A DNA stretch of 64,000 nucleotides from Aquimonas voraii (GTDB lineage Bacteria; Pseudomonadota; Gammaproteobacteria; Xanthomonadales; Xanthomonadaceae): positions 1 to 64,000 of the forward strand of contig NZ_FNAG01000006.1 of NCBI RefSeq assembly GCF_900101825.1, written 5' to 3'. Numbering within the stretch: the first letter of the stretch is position 1; each line of letters opens with the position of its first letter. The position numbers and the translations under genes were made by a program. The notes under the pieces are model-generated. The model worked only from the letters and a program-made list of their open reading frames with translations. It was not told the origin of the DNA and did not search any database. Shown piece by piece: positions 26,562 through 34,918 of the stretch.

Positions 26562-27236
26562 CTAACCCCGGCTCTTGCCCACCTCGGCGCGCATCTCCGC
26601 GATGACCTTGGCGTAGTCCGGCGCGTTGAAGATCGCCGAACCCGCGACGAAGGTATCGGCGCCGGCCGCCGCGATCTCGGCGATGTTGTCGACCTTGACG
26701 CCGCCGTCGACCTCCAGCCGGATGTCGCGGCCCGAGGCGCGGATGCGCTCGCGCGCCTCGCGGATCTTGGGCAGCACCGAGGGCAGGAAGCTCTGGCCGC
26801 CAAAGCCCGGGTTGACCGACATGATCAGGATCAGATCGATCCGGTCCATCACGTAGTCGAGGTGGTGCAGCGGGGTGGCCGGGTTGAAGACGAGGCCGGC
26901 CTTGCAACCGGAGTCGCGGATCAGCTGCAGGCTGCGGTCGATGTGCTCGCTGGCCTCGGGGTGGAAGCTGATCAGGCTGGCGCCGGCCTTGGCGAAGTCG
27001 GGAATGATGCGGTCCACCGGCTTCACCATCAGGTGCACGTCGATCGGCGCGGTGATGCCGTGCTTGCGCAGCGCCTCGCAGACCAGCGGGCCGACGGTGA
27101 GGTTGGGCACGTAGTGGTTGTCCATCACGTCGAAGTGCACCCAGTCGGCGCCGGCGGCGAGCACGTTGCGCACCTCTTCGCCGAGGCGGGCGAAGTCGGC
27201 GGAAAGGATGGAGGGTGCGATCAGGGCTTTCGACAT
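26562..27236 (-). CDS. rpe: Ribulose-phosphate 3-epimerase
   Basis: Interconverts ribulose 5-phosphate and xylulose 5-phosphate in the pentose phosphate pathway (cytoplasm). 224 residues, full family length. Motifs: [27 protein letters not shown] with metal-binding His and Asp, [18 protein letters not shown], and EVDGGV with the catalytic Asp. It is the last gene of a minus-strand run: cytochrome c, J-domain protein, rpe, with 45 bases between the J-domain stop and rpe. Confidence 0.97.
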   Translation of the reverse strand: MSKALIAPSILSADFARLGEEVRNVLAAGADWVHFDVMDNHYVPNLTVGPLVCEALRKHGITAPIDVHLMVKPVDRIIPDFAKAGASLISFHPEASEHIDRSLQLIRDSGCKAGLVFNPATPLHHLDYVMDRIDLILIMSVNPGFGGQSFLPSVLPKIREARERIRASGRDIRLEVDGGVKVDNIAEIAAAGADTFVAGSAIFNAPDYAKVIAEMRAEVGKSRG

Positions 27237-27281
27237 GGCGGCCTCGGGACGGCGGGGGGTTGGGGTTCGGCACGCGCGCGA

Positions 27282-27623
27282 TCAGCCTTCGCGCTCAGCG
27301 CGGATGCGGTCGTAGGCGGCGTTGATGGCGCGCGCGCGGGCCTCGGCGCGACGGCGCACGGCGGCCGATTCGTTGGCGACGCGATCGGGATGGTGGCGCG
27401 ACATCGCGCGGCGGTAGGCGCGATCGATCTCGTCCATCGAGGCCTCGGGCGCGACTTCCAGCACCGCATAGGGGTCTTCGCCGCGGGCGGGCCGCGGCGA
27501 ACGCAGGGCCAGCCAGCCGCCGTCGAAGCCCCAGCCGATCAGGAATCCGAGCACCGCACCGGCCGGATGACGCAGCAGGATCCAGCCGAAGGAGAAACCC
27601 AGCAGTCGGCCGGCGTAGCGCAT
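27282..27623 (-). CDS. Membrane-anchored J-domain (DnaJ-like) protein
   Basis: 113 residues. An N-terminal hydrophobic hairpin (GFSFGWILLR...GAVLGFLIGWGF) is followed by a C-terminal J-domain: DPYAVLEVAPEASMDEIDRAYRRAM, with HHPDRV carrying the HPD motif that stimulates Hsp70 ATPase. A J-domain at the C-terminus after a membrane segment is the DjlA layout, but this protein is far shorter than DjlA. It starts 3 bases after the cytochrome stop, so it is in the same operon. Confidence 0.85.
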   Translation of the reverse strand: MRYAGRLLGFSFGWILLRHPAGAVLGFLIGWGFDGGWLALRSPRPARGEDPYAVLEVAPEASMDEIDRAYRRAMSRHHPDRVANESAAVRRRAEARARAINAAYDRIRAEREG

Positions 27624-27626
27624 GGG

Positions 27627-28001
27627 CTAGTTGGCGTCGCTGTTGGCGGCCGCGGCTTCAGCCGCCGCCGCGCGCTGGCCCTGCCGCGGCTGGCTGGCAT
27701 ACCAGAGGGCCAGGGCGTCGAGGTCGGCGTCCTGCAGCGCACCCACCACCGCCTGCATGGGCGGATGGCGGCGCTCGCCGCTCTTGTACTTCTGTAGTGA
27801 CTGGCGCAGATAGGCCTCGTCCTGACCGGCCAGGTGCGGGTTGCCGGGCGCCAGCGCGATGCCGTCGACGCCGTGGCAGCTGGCGCACATGCCGAGCTGG
27901 GCCGGGCGTTCGATCGGCGCATCGCCGGCCGGCGCACCGGGACTGCAGGCGGAGAGTCCAAGGCCCAGCAGGGGGGCCAGCATCAGGGCGCGTACGTTCA
28001 T
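27627..28001 (-). CDS. Small lipoprotein cytochrome c
   Basis: 124 residues from ATG 28001. A lipobox-type signal peptide (LLGLGLSAC, Cys19) precedes a class I c-type haem domain: CASCHGVDG (haem-binding C-x-x-C-H near 39), then PHLAGQDEAYL and HPPMQAVVGALQDADLDALALWYASQ, where the Met of PPM is the likely axial ligand. This is the single-domain c553/c5-like type seen as an electron carrier in the periplasm. First gene of the cyt c - J-domain - rpe unit, divergent from purC. Confidence 0.88.
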   Translation of the reverse strand: MNVRALMLAPLLGLGLSACSPGAPAGDAPIERPAQLGMCASCHGVDGIALAPGNPHLAGQDEAYLRQSLQKYKSGERRHPPMQAVVGALQDADLDALALWYASQPRQGQRAAAAEAAAANSDAN

Positions 28002-28161
28002 GGCCGCGCATTCTACCGGCCCGGTGTCTGCGCAAGGTCGGCGTCCGAAGCGATGACTCTGTCCGCGAGAGGAATCCGGAAGCACGTGCCGGCCCTCACG
28101 CTGGGAGCCCCGCGCCGGCGCCGCTAAACTGTCGCGCTTTCCGCCAGCCCGGGCCTCCGCC

Positions 28162-29052
28162 GTGACCACGACCCTGCACCAGTCCGACCTCGACCTGCCG
28201 CTGCTGCACCGGGGCAAGGTGCGCGATGTCTACGGCCTGCCGGAGAACCAGCTGCTGATCGTCGCCAGCGATCGTCTGTCGGCCTTCGACGTGGTGCTGC
28301 CCGACCCGATCCCGGGCAAGGGCGAGATCCTCTGCCAGATGTCGAACTTCTGGTTCGCGCAGACGGCCGCGCTGCAGCCCAACCATCTGTCGTCGACGCC
28401 GCTGGCCAGTGTGCTGCCGGCCGGCACCGACCTCGCCCTGTACGCCAAGCGCAGCGTGGTCGCGAAGAAGCTGAAAGCCCTGCCGGTGGAAGCCATCGCC
28501 CGCGGCTACCTGATCGGCTCGGGCTGGAAGGACTACCAGCGCACGGGGGCGGTCTGCGGCATCGCCCTGCCCGCCGGCCTCCGCCAGGCCGAGGTGCTGC
28601 CGGAGCCGATCTTCACCCCATCGACCAAGGCTGCGGTGGGCGACCACGACGAGAACATCGGCTTCGACCGCGTGGTCGAGCTGATCGGCGGCGAGCTGGC
28701 CGAGGCCGTGCGCGCGGCAACGCTGAAGATCTATCGCTTCGCAGCGGCCTTCGCCGCCGAGCGCGGCATCCTGATCGCCGACACCAAGCTGGAGTTCGGC
28801 CTCGACGAGCAGGGCCAGCTGATCGTGATGGACGAGATGCTCACCCCCGACTCCTCGCGCTTCTGGCCGGCCGACCAGTACCAGGTGGGCATCAGCCCGC
28901 CGAGCTACGACAAGCAGTTCGTCCGCGACTACCTGGAGACGCTCGACTGGAACAAGACCGCGCCGGGCCCGCGCGTGCCGGCGGACGTCATCGAGGCGAC
29001 GCGCGCCAAGTACGCCGAAGCCCTGCTCAAGCTCACGGGCATCGTCGCCTGA
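28162..29052 (+). CDS. purC: SAICAR synthase (phosphoribosylaminoimidazole-succinocarboxamide synthase)
   Basis: Joins aspartate to CAIR in purine synthesis. 296 residues from GTG 28162. Motifs: [64 protein letters not shown], and the late block [14 protein letters not shown]. The length and block order fit the longer yeast-type bacterial form. Monocistronic and divergent from the cytochrome gene with 160 bases between starts. Confidence 0.96.
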   Translation: MTTTLHQSDLDLPLLHRGKVRDVYGLPENQLLIVASDRLSAFDVVLPDPIPGKGEILCQMSNFWFAQTAALQPNHLSSTPLASVLPAGTDLALYAKRSVVAKKLKALPVEAIARGYLIGSGWKDYQRTGAVCGIALPAGLRQAEVLPEPIFTPSTKAAVGDHDENIGFDRVVELIGGELAEAVRAATLKIYRFAAAFAAERGILIADTKLEFGLDEQGQLIVMDEMLTPDSSRFWPADQYQVGISPPSYDKQFVRDYLETLDWNKTAPGPRVPADVIEATRAKYAEALLKLTGIVA

Positions 29053-29300
29053 GCGTGACTTGGGCCTGCGCGACGGGCCCGATGTTGTTGAACGGATCGC
29101 TCGCACGCACCGCAGGCACAGGCCGCGGGCGACCGCAGCCCGCGCCCTGCACCCACCCCGCGTGGCGCGAGCACGTTCGCCCCTGATGACGGCCGCCCCT
29201 CGCGGGGCTACGACTTTGGTCTTCGCAGCAAGGCCTTCGAGTCTTGGGAGGCGCCCCGCTCGCGCGAGCGACGCCCCCTGCGCGGCCGCACGATCGCGAC

Positions 29301-29801
29301 TTACAGCGGAATCCGCAGCCGCCGCATCAGCTTGCCCATCACCCAGGCCGGGCCGATCAGCAGATAGACGAGGTCGGTGAAGAAGCTGGGCTTCTTGCTT
29401 TCGTAACGGTGGCCGATGTACTGGCCGATCCAGGCCAGCACGAAGACGCCGATCGCCAGCCACAGCAGCTGCGTGGCTCCCAAGCCGAGGTACAGCATGT
29501 GGGTGATGAAGCCCACGGCCACCAGTTTGAGCGCCATCACCAGACCCAGCGGGCGCGACAGCCGGTAGTAGTAGATCGCCGCCATCGCCATGACCATGCC
29601 CGCCCAGGCCCCATCGCGGCCCAGCGCCGGCGGCACCGGGATCAGCCAGAGCAGGGCGATCACCGACCACAGGATCAGCGGCACGCAGACCACGTGGATG
29701 GTCTGGTTGGTGGGGTTGCGATGGTCGTCCGCGTAGTTCGCGAACAAGCGTTCGACGGGGCGGCGCTCGTTAGAGGGCAAGGAGTCGTCGGTGGTGTTCA
29801 T
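29301..29801 (-). CDS. DUF962 / Mpo1-like membrane protein
   Basis: 166 residues from ATG 29801 (GTG 29807 is an alternative). Family features: N-terminal VERLFANYADDHRNPTNQTIHVVCVP, four hydrophobic segments, and the C-terminal WIGQYIGHRYESKKPSFFTDLVYLLIGP. The conserved His residues (DDHRNP, TIHVV, GHRYE) are those used by yeast Mpo1, an iron-dependent dioxygenase of 2-hydroxy fatty acids. A lipid alpha-oxidation role is plausible by homology but not shown for bacterial members. Confidence 0.85.
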   Translation of the reverse strand: MNTTDDSLPSNERRPVERLFANYADDHRNPTNQTIHVVCVPLILWSVIALLWLIPVPPALGRDGAWAGMVMAMAAIYYYRLSRPLGLVMALKLVAVGFITHMLYLGLGATQLLWLAIGVFVLAWIGQYIGHRYESKKPSFFTDLVYLLIGPAWVMGKLMRRLRIPL

Positions 29802-29966
29802 CAGCACGGCGATGGGCTGGAGCGGTCGGCCACGGTAGGGGTTTGGCGAAGCCCGGACAAGACCGTGGAAGCAGGTCGGGCAGCCCGAAGGGCTGTCCGA
29901 AAGCTCTGGCTCTTGGCTTCAAGCGGCTGAGCGACGAAACAAAACCGGAGCGAGCGTGGCGCTCTT

Positions 29967-29989
29967 GGTGGGCCAGGGCCCACCCTATG
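29967..29989. repeat. Palindromic repeat, CATAGGGTGGGCC family
   Basis: GGTGGGCCAGGGCCCACC followed by CTATG. Variants with the same CATAGGG-T/C-GGG flank occur near 125-142, inside recD at 21605-21628 and at 48257-48279. Confidence 0.7.
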
Positions 29990-30098
29990 AAAGCCGCGAA
30001 GGCAGGCAGCCCGAAGGGACTCGGAGCGCGTGCGGCGCCCCCCGCCTCGAGCCCTCTCCCAAGGGGTGAGGGGCGGGCGCAAGCGCCAAAACGCGAAA

Positions 30099-30116
30099 GG
30101 GGCCCCGAAGGGCCCC
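30099..30116 (-). terminator. Terminator of the BAX-inhibitor gene
   Basis: GGGGCCC pairs with GGGCCCC around a CGAA loop, 41 bases after the stop of the minus-strand gene at 30157. Confidence 0.55.
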
Positions 30117-30156
30117 GTGCTTCCGTGCCGTCACCCTCGGGCGACGTCGAAGCCTC

Positions 30157-30831
30157 TCAATCGTCGCCGGACAGCAGATTCATCAGGTTCAGCAGATGCG
30201 AGAACAGCACCACGATGCTGCCGAACAGGCTGACGGTGATCATGATCGGATTGGCATTGGGCTCGTGGATCAGCCGGCTGACATCCCACAGGATGAAGCC
30301 GCTCATCAGCAGCACGGCCGCACCCGAGATGGTCAGCGACAGGGCCGGGATCTGCAGGAACAGGTTGGCGATGACCGCGACGATCAGCACCAGGGCGCCG
30401 ACCAGCAGGAAGCCGCCCATGAAGTTGAAGTTCTTGCGCGAGACCACGGCATAGCCGGCCAGCGCGGTGAAGATCAGGGCAGTGGCGCCGAGCGCGTTGA
30501 GCACCACCGAAGCACCGCCGGGGATGCTCAGGTAGGCGCCGATCATCGGGCTGAACAAGAGGCCGACCGCGAAGGCCCAGCCGAACGTGGCCAGGATCTG
30601 GGTCTGGCCGCTGCCGATGCGCGAGATCAGGAAGGGGCCGCCGATGAACAGGACCATGAAGGCGATCGCCATGCCCAGTCCGGTCGGTAGGCGCAGGCCG
30701 AGACCAATGCCGGCGCCAACGGCGGCGACGCCCAGCACCAGACTCAGCAGGATGAAGGTGTTGCGGACCAGGGTGTTGGTCGCGGCGACGGGCAGGGCCG
30801 CGGCGATGGGAACTGCAGGACGCTCGTTCAT
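30157..30831 (-). CDS. BAX inhibitor-1 (YccA-like) family membrane protein
   Basis: 224 residues with about seven membrane segments. Family landmarks: NTFILLSLVLGVAAVGAG at the start, GWAFAVGLLFSPMIGAYL in the middle, and the C-terminal part FILWDVSRLIHEPNANPIMITVSLFGSIV, in which the conserved Asp of the pore-like gate lies. E. coli YccA modulates the FtsH membrane protease; the closeness here supports the same role but does not prove it. GAG-type ribosome binding site upstream; monocistronic. Confidence 0.88.
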   Translation of the reverse strand: MNERPAVPIAAALPVAATNTLVRNTFILLSLVLGVAAVGAGIGLGLRLPTGLGMAIAFMVLFIGGPFLISRIGSGQTQILATFGWAFAVGLLFSPMIGAYLSIPGGASVVLNALGATALIFTALAGYAVVSRKNFNFMGGFLLVGALVLIVAVIANLFLQIPALSLTISGAAVLLMSGFILWDVSRLIHEPNANPIMITVSLFGSIVVLFSHLLNLMNLLSGDD

Positions 30832-30901
30832 GGCGGTCTCCGTGAGTGGATGTGGCCTGCGATGGTAGCCGCTGGCGCCGTCAAAGCGCCCTGCAGGCGG
30901 C

Positions 30902-31525
30902 TCAGCGCCGCCGCGGTGGCGTCGAGCGCACTGTTCGGCCAGACCGGACAGGCGGCCGCGCGGAGGGCGCGGCCCGGGCGGCAGGTTCGGCGTCGAGAAT
31001 CCTGAGCTCGCCCGGCTGCAGACCCGCCAGCGCGTGCGGGCCGATCGCCGTGCGGATGAGTCGCAGCGTGGGCAGGCCGACGGCCGCGGTCATCCGCCGC
31101 AGCTGACGGTTGCGCCCCTCGCGCAGCACCACCTGCAGCCAACTCTCCGGCACCGATTTGCGGAAGCGCACCGGCGGGTCGCGCGGCCACAGCCAGTCGG
31201 GCGGGCCATCGAAACGCGTCACCTCGCACGGCAGGCAGGGACCGTCCTTGAGCAGCGGCCCCGCGGCCAGCGCACGCAGCTGAGCGTCCGTGGCCTCGCC
31301 CTCGACCTGCACCACATAGGTCTTGGACCATTTGTGCCTCGGCTGGGTGATGCGGGCGATCAGCGGGCCGTCATCGCTGAGCAGCAGCAGGCCCTCGGAG
31401 TCGGCGTCGAGGCGGCCGGCGGGATAGACGTCAGGAACGTCGACCCAATCGGCCAGGGTCGGTCGCCCCTCGCCGTCGGTGAACTGGCAGAGCACGCCGT
31501 AAGGTTTGTTGAAGGCGATCAGCAT
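30902..31525 (-). CDS. rluE: 23S rRNA pseudouridine synthase, RluE/RsuA type
   Basis: 207 residues from ATG 31525 (GAGG upstream), which removes an unsupported 10-residue extension. MLIAFNKPYGVLCQFT, then YPAGRLDADSEGLLLLSDDG with the catalytic Asp near 38, HKWSKTYVVQVEG, and VVLREGRNRQLRRMTAAVGLPTLRLIR. There is no S4 domain at the N-terminus, which fits RluE (U2457 of 23S rRNA) rather than RluB, RluF or RsuA. The tail (PSARPPVRSGRTVR) is basic and low complexity. Confidence 0.88.
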   Translation of the reverse strand: MLIAFNKPYGVLCQFTDGEGRPTLADWVDVPDVYPAGRLDADSEGLLLLSDDGPLIARITQPRHKWSKTYVVQVEGEATDAQLRALAAGPLLKDGPCLPCEVTRFDGPPDWLWPRDPPVRFRKSVPESWLQVVLREGRNRQLRRMTAAVGLPTLRLIRTAIGPHALAGLQPGELRILDAEPAARAAPSARPPVRSGRTVRSTPPRRR

Positions 31526-31630
31526 GGGCAGGGCCTCAAACGACCGCGGCCGCACGAGGCGGCCGCGGTCGTTCAGCAGGGTTCGGAAGTCGTGAGGCCA
31601 TGCGGACCCAGTCCAACCTGTCCTTGATCA

Positions 31631-31662
31631 GCGTTCTCGCCTGCCAGGGCGGGCGAGAACGC
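31631..31662 (-). terminator. Terminator of the methyltransferase-like lipoprotein gene
   Basis: GCGTTCTCGCC (31631-31641) pairs with GGCGAGAACGC (31652-31662) in an 11-bp stem, 19 bases after the stop of the minus-strand gene at 31682. Confidence 0.65.
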
Positions 31663-31681
31663 TGAATTCTTCAGCCTTGTC

Positions 31682-32626
31682 TCAAGACTCCGAGCCGCCC
31701 TCGCCTTCAGGATCGCCATCGCCCGCAGGCGGGGCCGAATCGCTGGCGGCCGGCTTGACGAAGCGCAGGGTCATGCGGTCCGACTCGCCGATCGCCACGA
31801 ACTTCTCGCGGTCCTCGTCACCGCCACGCAGCACCGGCGGCAGCGACCACACGCCATTGGCATGGTCGCGGGTGTCTTTCGGGTTGGCATTGATCTCCGA
31901 CTTCTCTTCGAGCTTGAAGCCGGCGGCCTCGGCCAGCGCGATCACCTGCGCCTCGGTCACATAGCCGCTGCGCCCATCGGGCTCGGTGCCTTCGGCGGCG
32001 CGGTGCTCGACGATGCCGAGGGTGCCGCCTTCGCGCAGCACGTCATAGAAGCCCTTGAAATAGGCCGGTGCTGCGCCCGAGGGCATCCAGTTGTGGACGT
32101 TGCGGAAGGTCAGCACGGTGTCGACCGAACCGGGCGCACCGAACACCGGATTGGCAGGATCGAACTGCACCACCTGCGCCTTGCCGTAGACCTCGGCATT
32201 GCCGGCCAGCTTCTCCTGGAAGCTCTTCAGCGCGTTGCCGTAGTACTCGGCGGCGCGCTCGTTGGCAGCCTTGGCCGGGTCGACCACGGCGGCGATATAG
32301 CTGCCGCCATCGCGCAGCAGCGGCGCCAGGATCTCGGTGTACCAGCCGCCGCCCGGGGTGATCTCGAGCACCACCTCGGTGGGCTCGACGCCGAAGAAGC
32401 CGAGCGTCGGCGCAGGGTTGCGGAAAGCATCACGGGCGACATTCTCGGGCGTGCGCCAGGCGCCGGCCACGGCCTGCTCGAGCGGCGACTTCACCGGCTC
32501 GGCGGGGGCCGGTGCGGGCTCGGCGGCCTTCGGGGCTTCCGCGGGTGCGGCGGCGGGCGGGGCCTCGGACTGCGAGCAGGCGGCCAGCGACAGCACGATC
32601 AACAGCGGCAGGGTTTTCTTGAGCAT
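31682..32626 (-). CDS. Methyltransferase-fold lipoprotein
   Basis: 314 residues from ATG 32626 (GAGGAG upstream). A lipobox signal peptide (LIVLSLAAC, Cys17) and a Pro/Ala linker precede a class I methyltransferase-like domain: VVLEITPGGGWYTEILAPLL in the place of motif I, AAVVDP, VDTVLTFRNVHNWM, LREGGTLGIVEHRA and AEAAGFKLEEKSEI. Related exported proteins are annotated as SAM-dependent methyltransferases, but SAM is not expected in the periplasm, so real activity is doubtful. Ends in an acidic Gly/Glu tail. Confidence 0.82.
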   Translation of the reverse strand: MLKKTLPLLIVLSLAACSQSEAPPAAAPAEAPKAAEPAPAPAEPVKSPLEQAVAGAWRTPENVARDAFRNPAPTLGFFGVEPTEVVLEITPGGGWYTEILAPLLRDGGSYIAAVVDPAKAANERAAEYYGNALKSFQEKLAGNAEVYGKAQVVQFDPANPVFGAPGSVDTVLTFRNVHNWMPSGAAPAYFKGFYDVLREGGTLGIVEHRAAEGTEPDGRSGYVTEAQVIALAEAAGFKLEEKSEINANPKDTRDHANGVWSLPPVLRGGDEDREKFVAIGESDRMTLRFVKPAASDSAPPAGDGDPEGEGGSES

Positions 32627-32849
32627 GGGGGACTCCTCGCGGGGTCTGCAGGGTTCAGGCGCCACCGGGAGCGGCGACGCGGTCGGATGCAGCGGGGCAC
32701 GCTAGCACAGGCGCGTGAGGATGGAGATAAGGCGGGTGCCTGATCCTTGCGCAGAACACGGCTGCGGGTCGGCCTCGGCCACGCGCGCGACTGGGGCGAG
32801 CGACAGGACGAAGCGGAGCGCGCTTCGTCCTGTCCTGCGCAGGCTGGGC
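32627..32849. other. Gap between endonuclease and methyltransferase-like genes
   Basis: 223 bases holding the end of the endonuclease transcript and the promoter side of the lipoprotein gene. The stretch CGCGCTTCGTCCTGTCCTGCGC near 32820 is followed by the endonuclease stop. No named feature. Confidence 0.35.
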
Positions 32850-34562
32850 TCAGTTGCAGACCGACTGATAGACGCAGGCCACCCACTGCGGCTGATCGAC
32901 GAACGGGTTCCGATTGCCCTGGTAGGTCTGGATCAGGGCATTGCGCAGGCGTTCGGCTTCGTCCGGCGGATCCTGCTGATGCCACTGGATCAGGGTCGAG
33001 AGCCGGCCCATGTAGCCCACCGAGGCATTGCCCGAGGTGCCGACCACGAGGCTCAGATCGTTGGTGAGGCGCAGGTCGGGCTCGGCCGCGCCGGTGCCGC
33101 CGTGGCTGCCACCTTCGTAGCGGATGTCCATGTAGAACATCGCGCGGGCCACATTGCCCTTCAGCTTCGACCAGACCTCGAACACGCTGCCGTTGGTCCA
33201 GTTGGAATTGCCCGGGTACGCGCCGCTGCCGCCGCCCTGCCCGGCATAGGCGCCGGTCGGGTACTCGGTACAGCCGCTGGGGCAGTTGTCGTACGCCTTG
33301 TTGCCGCGCGCCGCGTTGTAGGCGATGTCCGAGGCCATCAGCATGTGCAGGTCGGTGTAGGCCGAATTGGTCGGGCCGTCGTTGGGAAAGCCCAGCGAAT
33401 TCGGCCAGGTGTGCTCGCGGTTGTAGAAGTCGTTGCCGCCGGCGACCTTGGCATAGGACGCATTCTTGTAGACGTCGAGGATGCGGCCGCTGTTGAGCGG
33501 ATCCTGCTCGGCCTGGTTCAGAACGTCCCAGGTGTCGGTGGTGCTGGCGGTGTACGGGATGCGCGTGTGGTCGTCGATCAGCGCATGCAGACTGGCGCGC
33601 AAGGCGCTGGCGCTGCCGGTCTGCACGCCGCTGTAGTAGCCCGACGGCGGCGCGCTCGCCGTGTCGAAGCTCGGCGTGAGATTCACGCCGCTGAAGCTCG
33701 TGTAGGCGCGGATCGCCACGTGCCAGGTGCCGGCCTGCGGGCTGGCGAAGCTGCAGGTTTCGGCATTGCCGGTCTGATACGGGCGACAGTCGTAGACCGT
33801 CGTGGTGGGCGCGCTGCCATAGCGCACGTAAAGGTCGGCATCACCCGTCCCACCACTCATCGCGAAGCGCAGGTTGCTGGCGCCGGAGGGCACGTCCAGG
33901 GTGAAGGCCAGGCTGCTGCCGGCCGTCGCCGCAAGACCCGTGCGGGTCACCCCGTTGCTCAGGCTCGTGCCGCCGTCGCCACCCCCACCTGCCGCCACCA
34001 GGGTCTGCCCGCTGTTGCAGGCACCGAAGCTGGCCGCGCGCGGCGCCTGCCAGGTGAAATCGCTGGCGCGACTGCCGCTGCCGGCGAGCTGCAGGGACTG
34101 CCCGACCGGGGTGGTCGCGGTTTCGGCCACGGCGATCGGCGTGGCCACGCGACCGGCGGCGGGGCCGTCGGTGGCGGTGAAGCCGCCCTCATAGCTCAAA
34201 AGCTGGACGACGGCGCCACCGGCGTCGATCAGCGCAAACCCATCCGGGCTGCCGTTCTGGATACCCGGCACATTGACCACCACGGTGCCGTGGCCACCGC
34301 ACTGGTTGGCGGTGGTGCCCGAGAGGCTGTAGGTCGCGTACTGGCGACCGTCGCTGCCGTTGTAAAGCACCAGCTTCCAGCCGCTCAGCGAAGTGCCGGC
34401 CGGGGCGATGAGCTCGACGCGCTCGCCGCTGTCGGTGCCATTGTTGTCGTAGTGGAATTCGTTGATGAAGACATCGGCGCGGGCAGCGCCGGCGGCCATC
34501 AGGCACAGCGAAGCCAGCGCACTGCAGGCAGGCGCGAGTCGTCCACGCAGGGACAGGGTCAT
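32850..34562 (-). CDS. Secreted endonuclease I with lamin-tail and PPC domains
   Basis: 570 residues from ATG 34562 (GGAG upstream). After a signal peptide (ACSALASLCLMAAGAARA) come a lamin-tail-like domain (about 30-150: VFINEFHYDNNGTDSGERVEL), a pre-peptidase C-terminal (PPC) domain (about 225-320: LRFAMSGGTGDADLYVRYG) and an endonuclease I domain with NREHTWPNSLG near 381, where the His acts as general base in the beta-beta-alpha metal fold, and SDIAYNAARGNK. Non-specific extracellular DNase/RNase activity is expected, for nutrient DNA or matrix degradation. The two accessory domains suggest surface binding or export by type II secretion. Confidence 0.9.
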   Translation of the reverse strand: MTLSLRGRLAPACSALASLCLMAAGAARADVFINEFHYDNNGTDSGERVELIAPAGTSLSGWKLVLYNGSDGRQYATYSLSGTTANQCGGHGTVVVNVPGIQNGSPDGFALIDAGGAVVQLLSYEGGFTATDGPAAGRVATPIAVAETATTPVGQSLQLAGSGSRASDFTWQAPRAASFGACNSGQTLVAAGGGGDGGTSLSNGVTRTGLAATAGSSLAFTLDVPSGASNLRFAMSGGTGDADLYVRYGSAPTTTVYDCRPYQTGNAETCSFASPQAGTWHVAIRAYTSFSGVNLTPSFDTASAPPSGYYSGVQTGSASALRASLHALIDDHTRIPYTASTTDTWDVLNQAEQDPLNSGRILDVYKNASYAKVAGGNDFYNREHTWPNSLGFPNDGPTNSAYTDLHMLMASDIAYNAARGNKAYDNCPSGCTEYPTGAYAGQGGGSGAYPGNSNWTNGSVFEVWSKLKGNVARAMFYMDIRYEGGSHGGTGAAEPDLRLTNDLSLVVGTSGNASVGYMGRLSTLIQWHQQDPPDEAERLRNALIQTYQGNRNPFVDQPQWVACVYQSVCN

Positions 34563-34918
34563 GGGAACTCCGTAAGCCGCGCGCCGCGGCATCCGGCCAC
34601 GGTCACGCTGCGGAAACGAGCGGTTCCGCGTGATGCGCGGGCCCTCCCCGGCCCTGCATCCGGCGGTGGCGGCCACCGCGGCCGCCCCAGCGCGCGCGGG
34701 AGTCGCTCCCGACGCGGCGCGCGGAGTCTGCGGCTTTCGCGTGACGCTGTGAAGTCAGCGCGCCTGCAGGCGGTTGAAACGCCGCCTGCAGGCGCAGCCG
34801 GGGCGGGCCGAGTCGGAAAAGCAAGCGCGAAAGCGGCCGCTTCGTCGGAAGGCGCTACCGACCCGTGCCGGGCCGCTGTCTTGAAAGAATCCCCGGAACG
34901 GAGTTCTTCGACACGCCG
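34563..34918. other. Gap between aceK and the endonuclease gene
   Basis: 356 bases. The 12-base self-complementary sequence CGCCTGCAGGCG occurs twice (34761-34772 and 34783-34794) and can form a hairpin, possibly the aceK terminator 125 bases after its stop. The remainder is G+C-rich with no gene. Confidence 0.45.

Larger units (their letters stand above)
29802..30156. other. Repeat-bearing gap between the DUF962 and BAX-inhibitor genes
   Basis: 355 bases upstream of the DUF962 gene and downstream of the BAX-inhibitor gene. It contains CAGCCCGAAGGG units near 29881 and 30009, the perfect 18-bp palindrome at 29967-29984, and the hairpin terminator at 30099-30116. No gene is credible. Confidence 0.55.
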
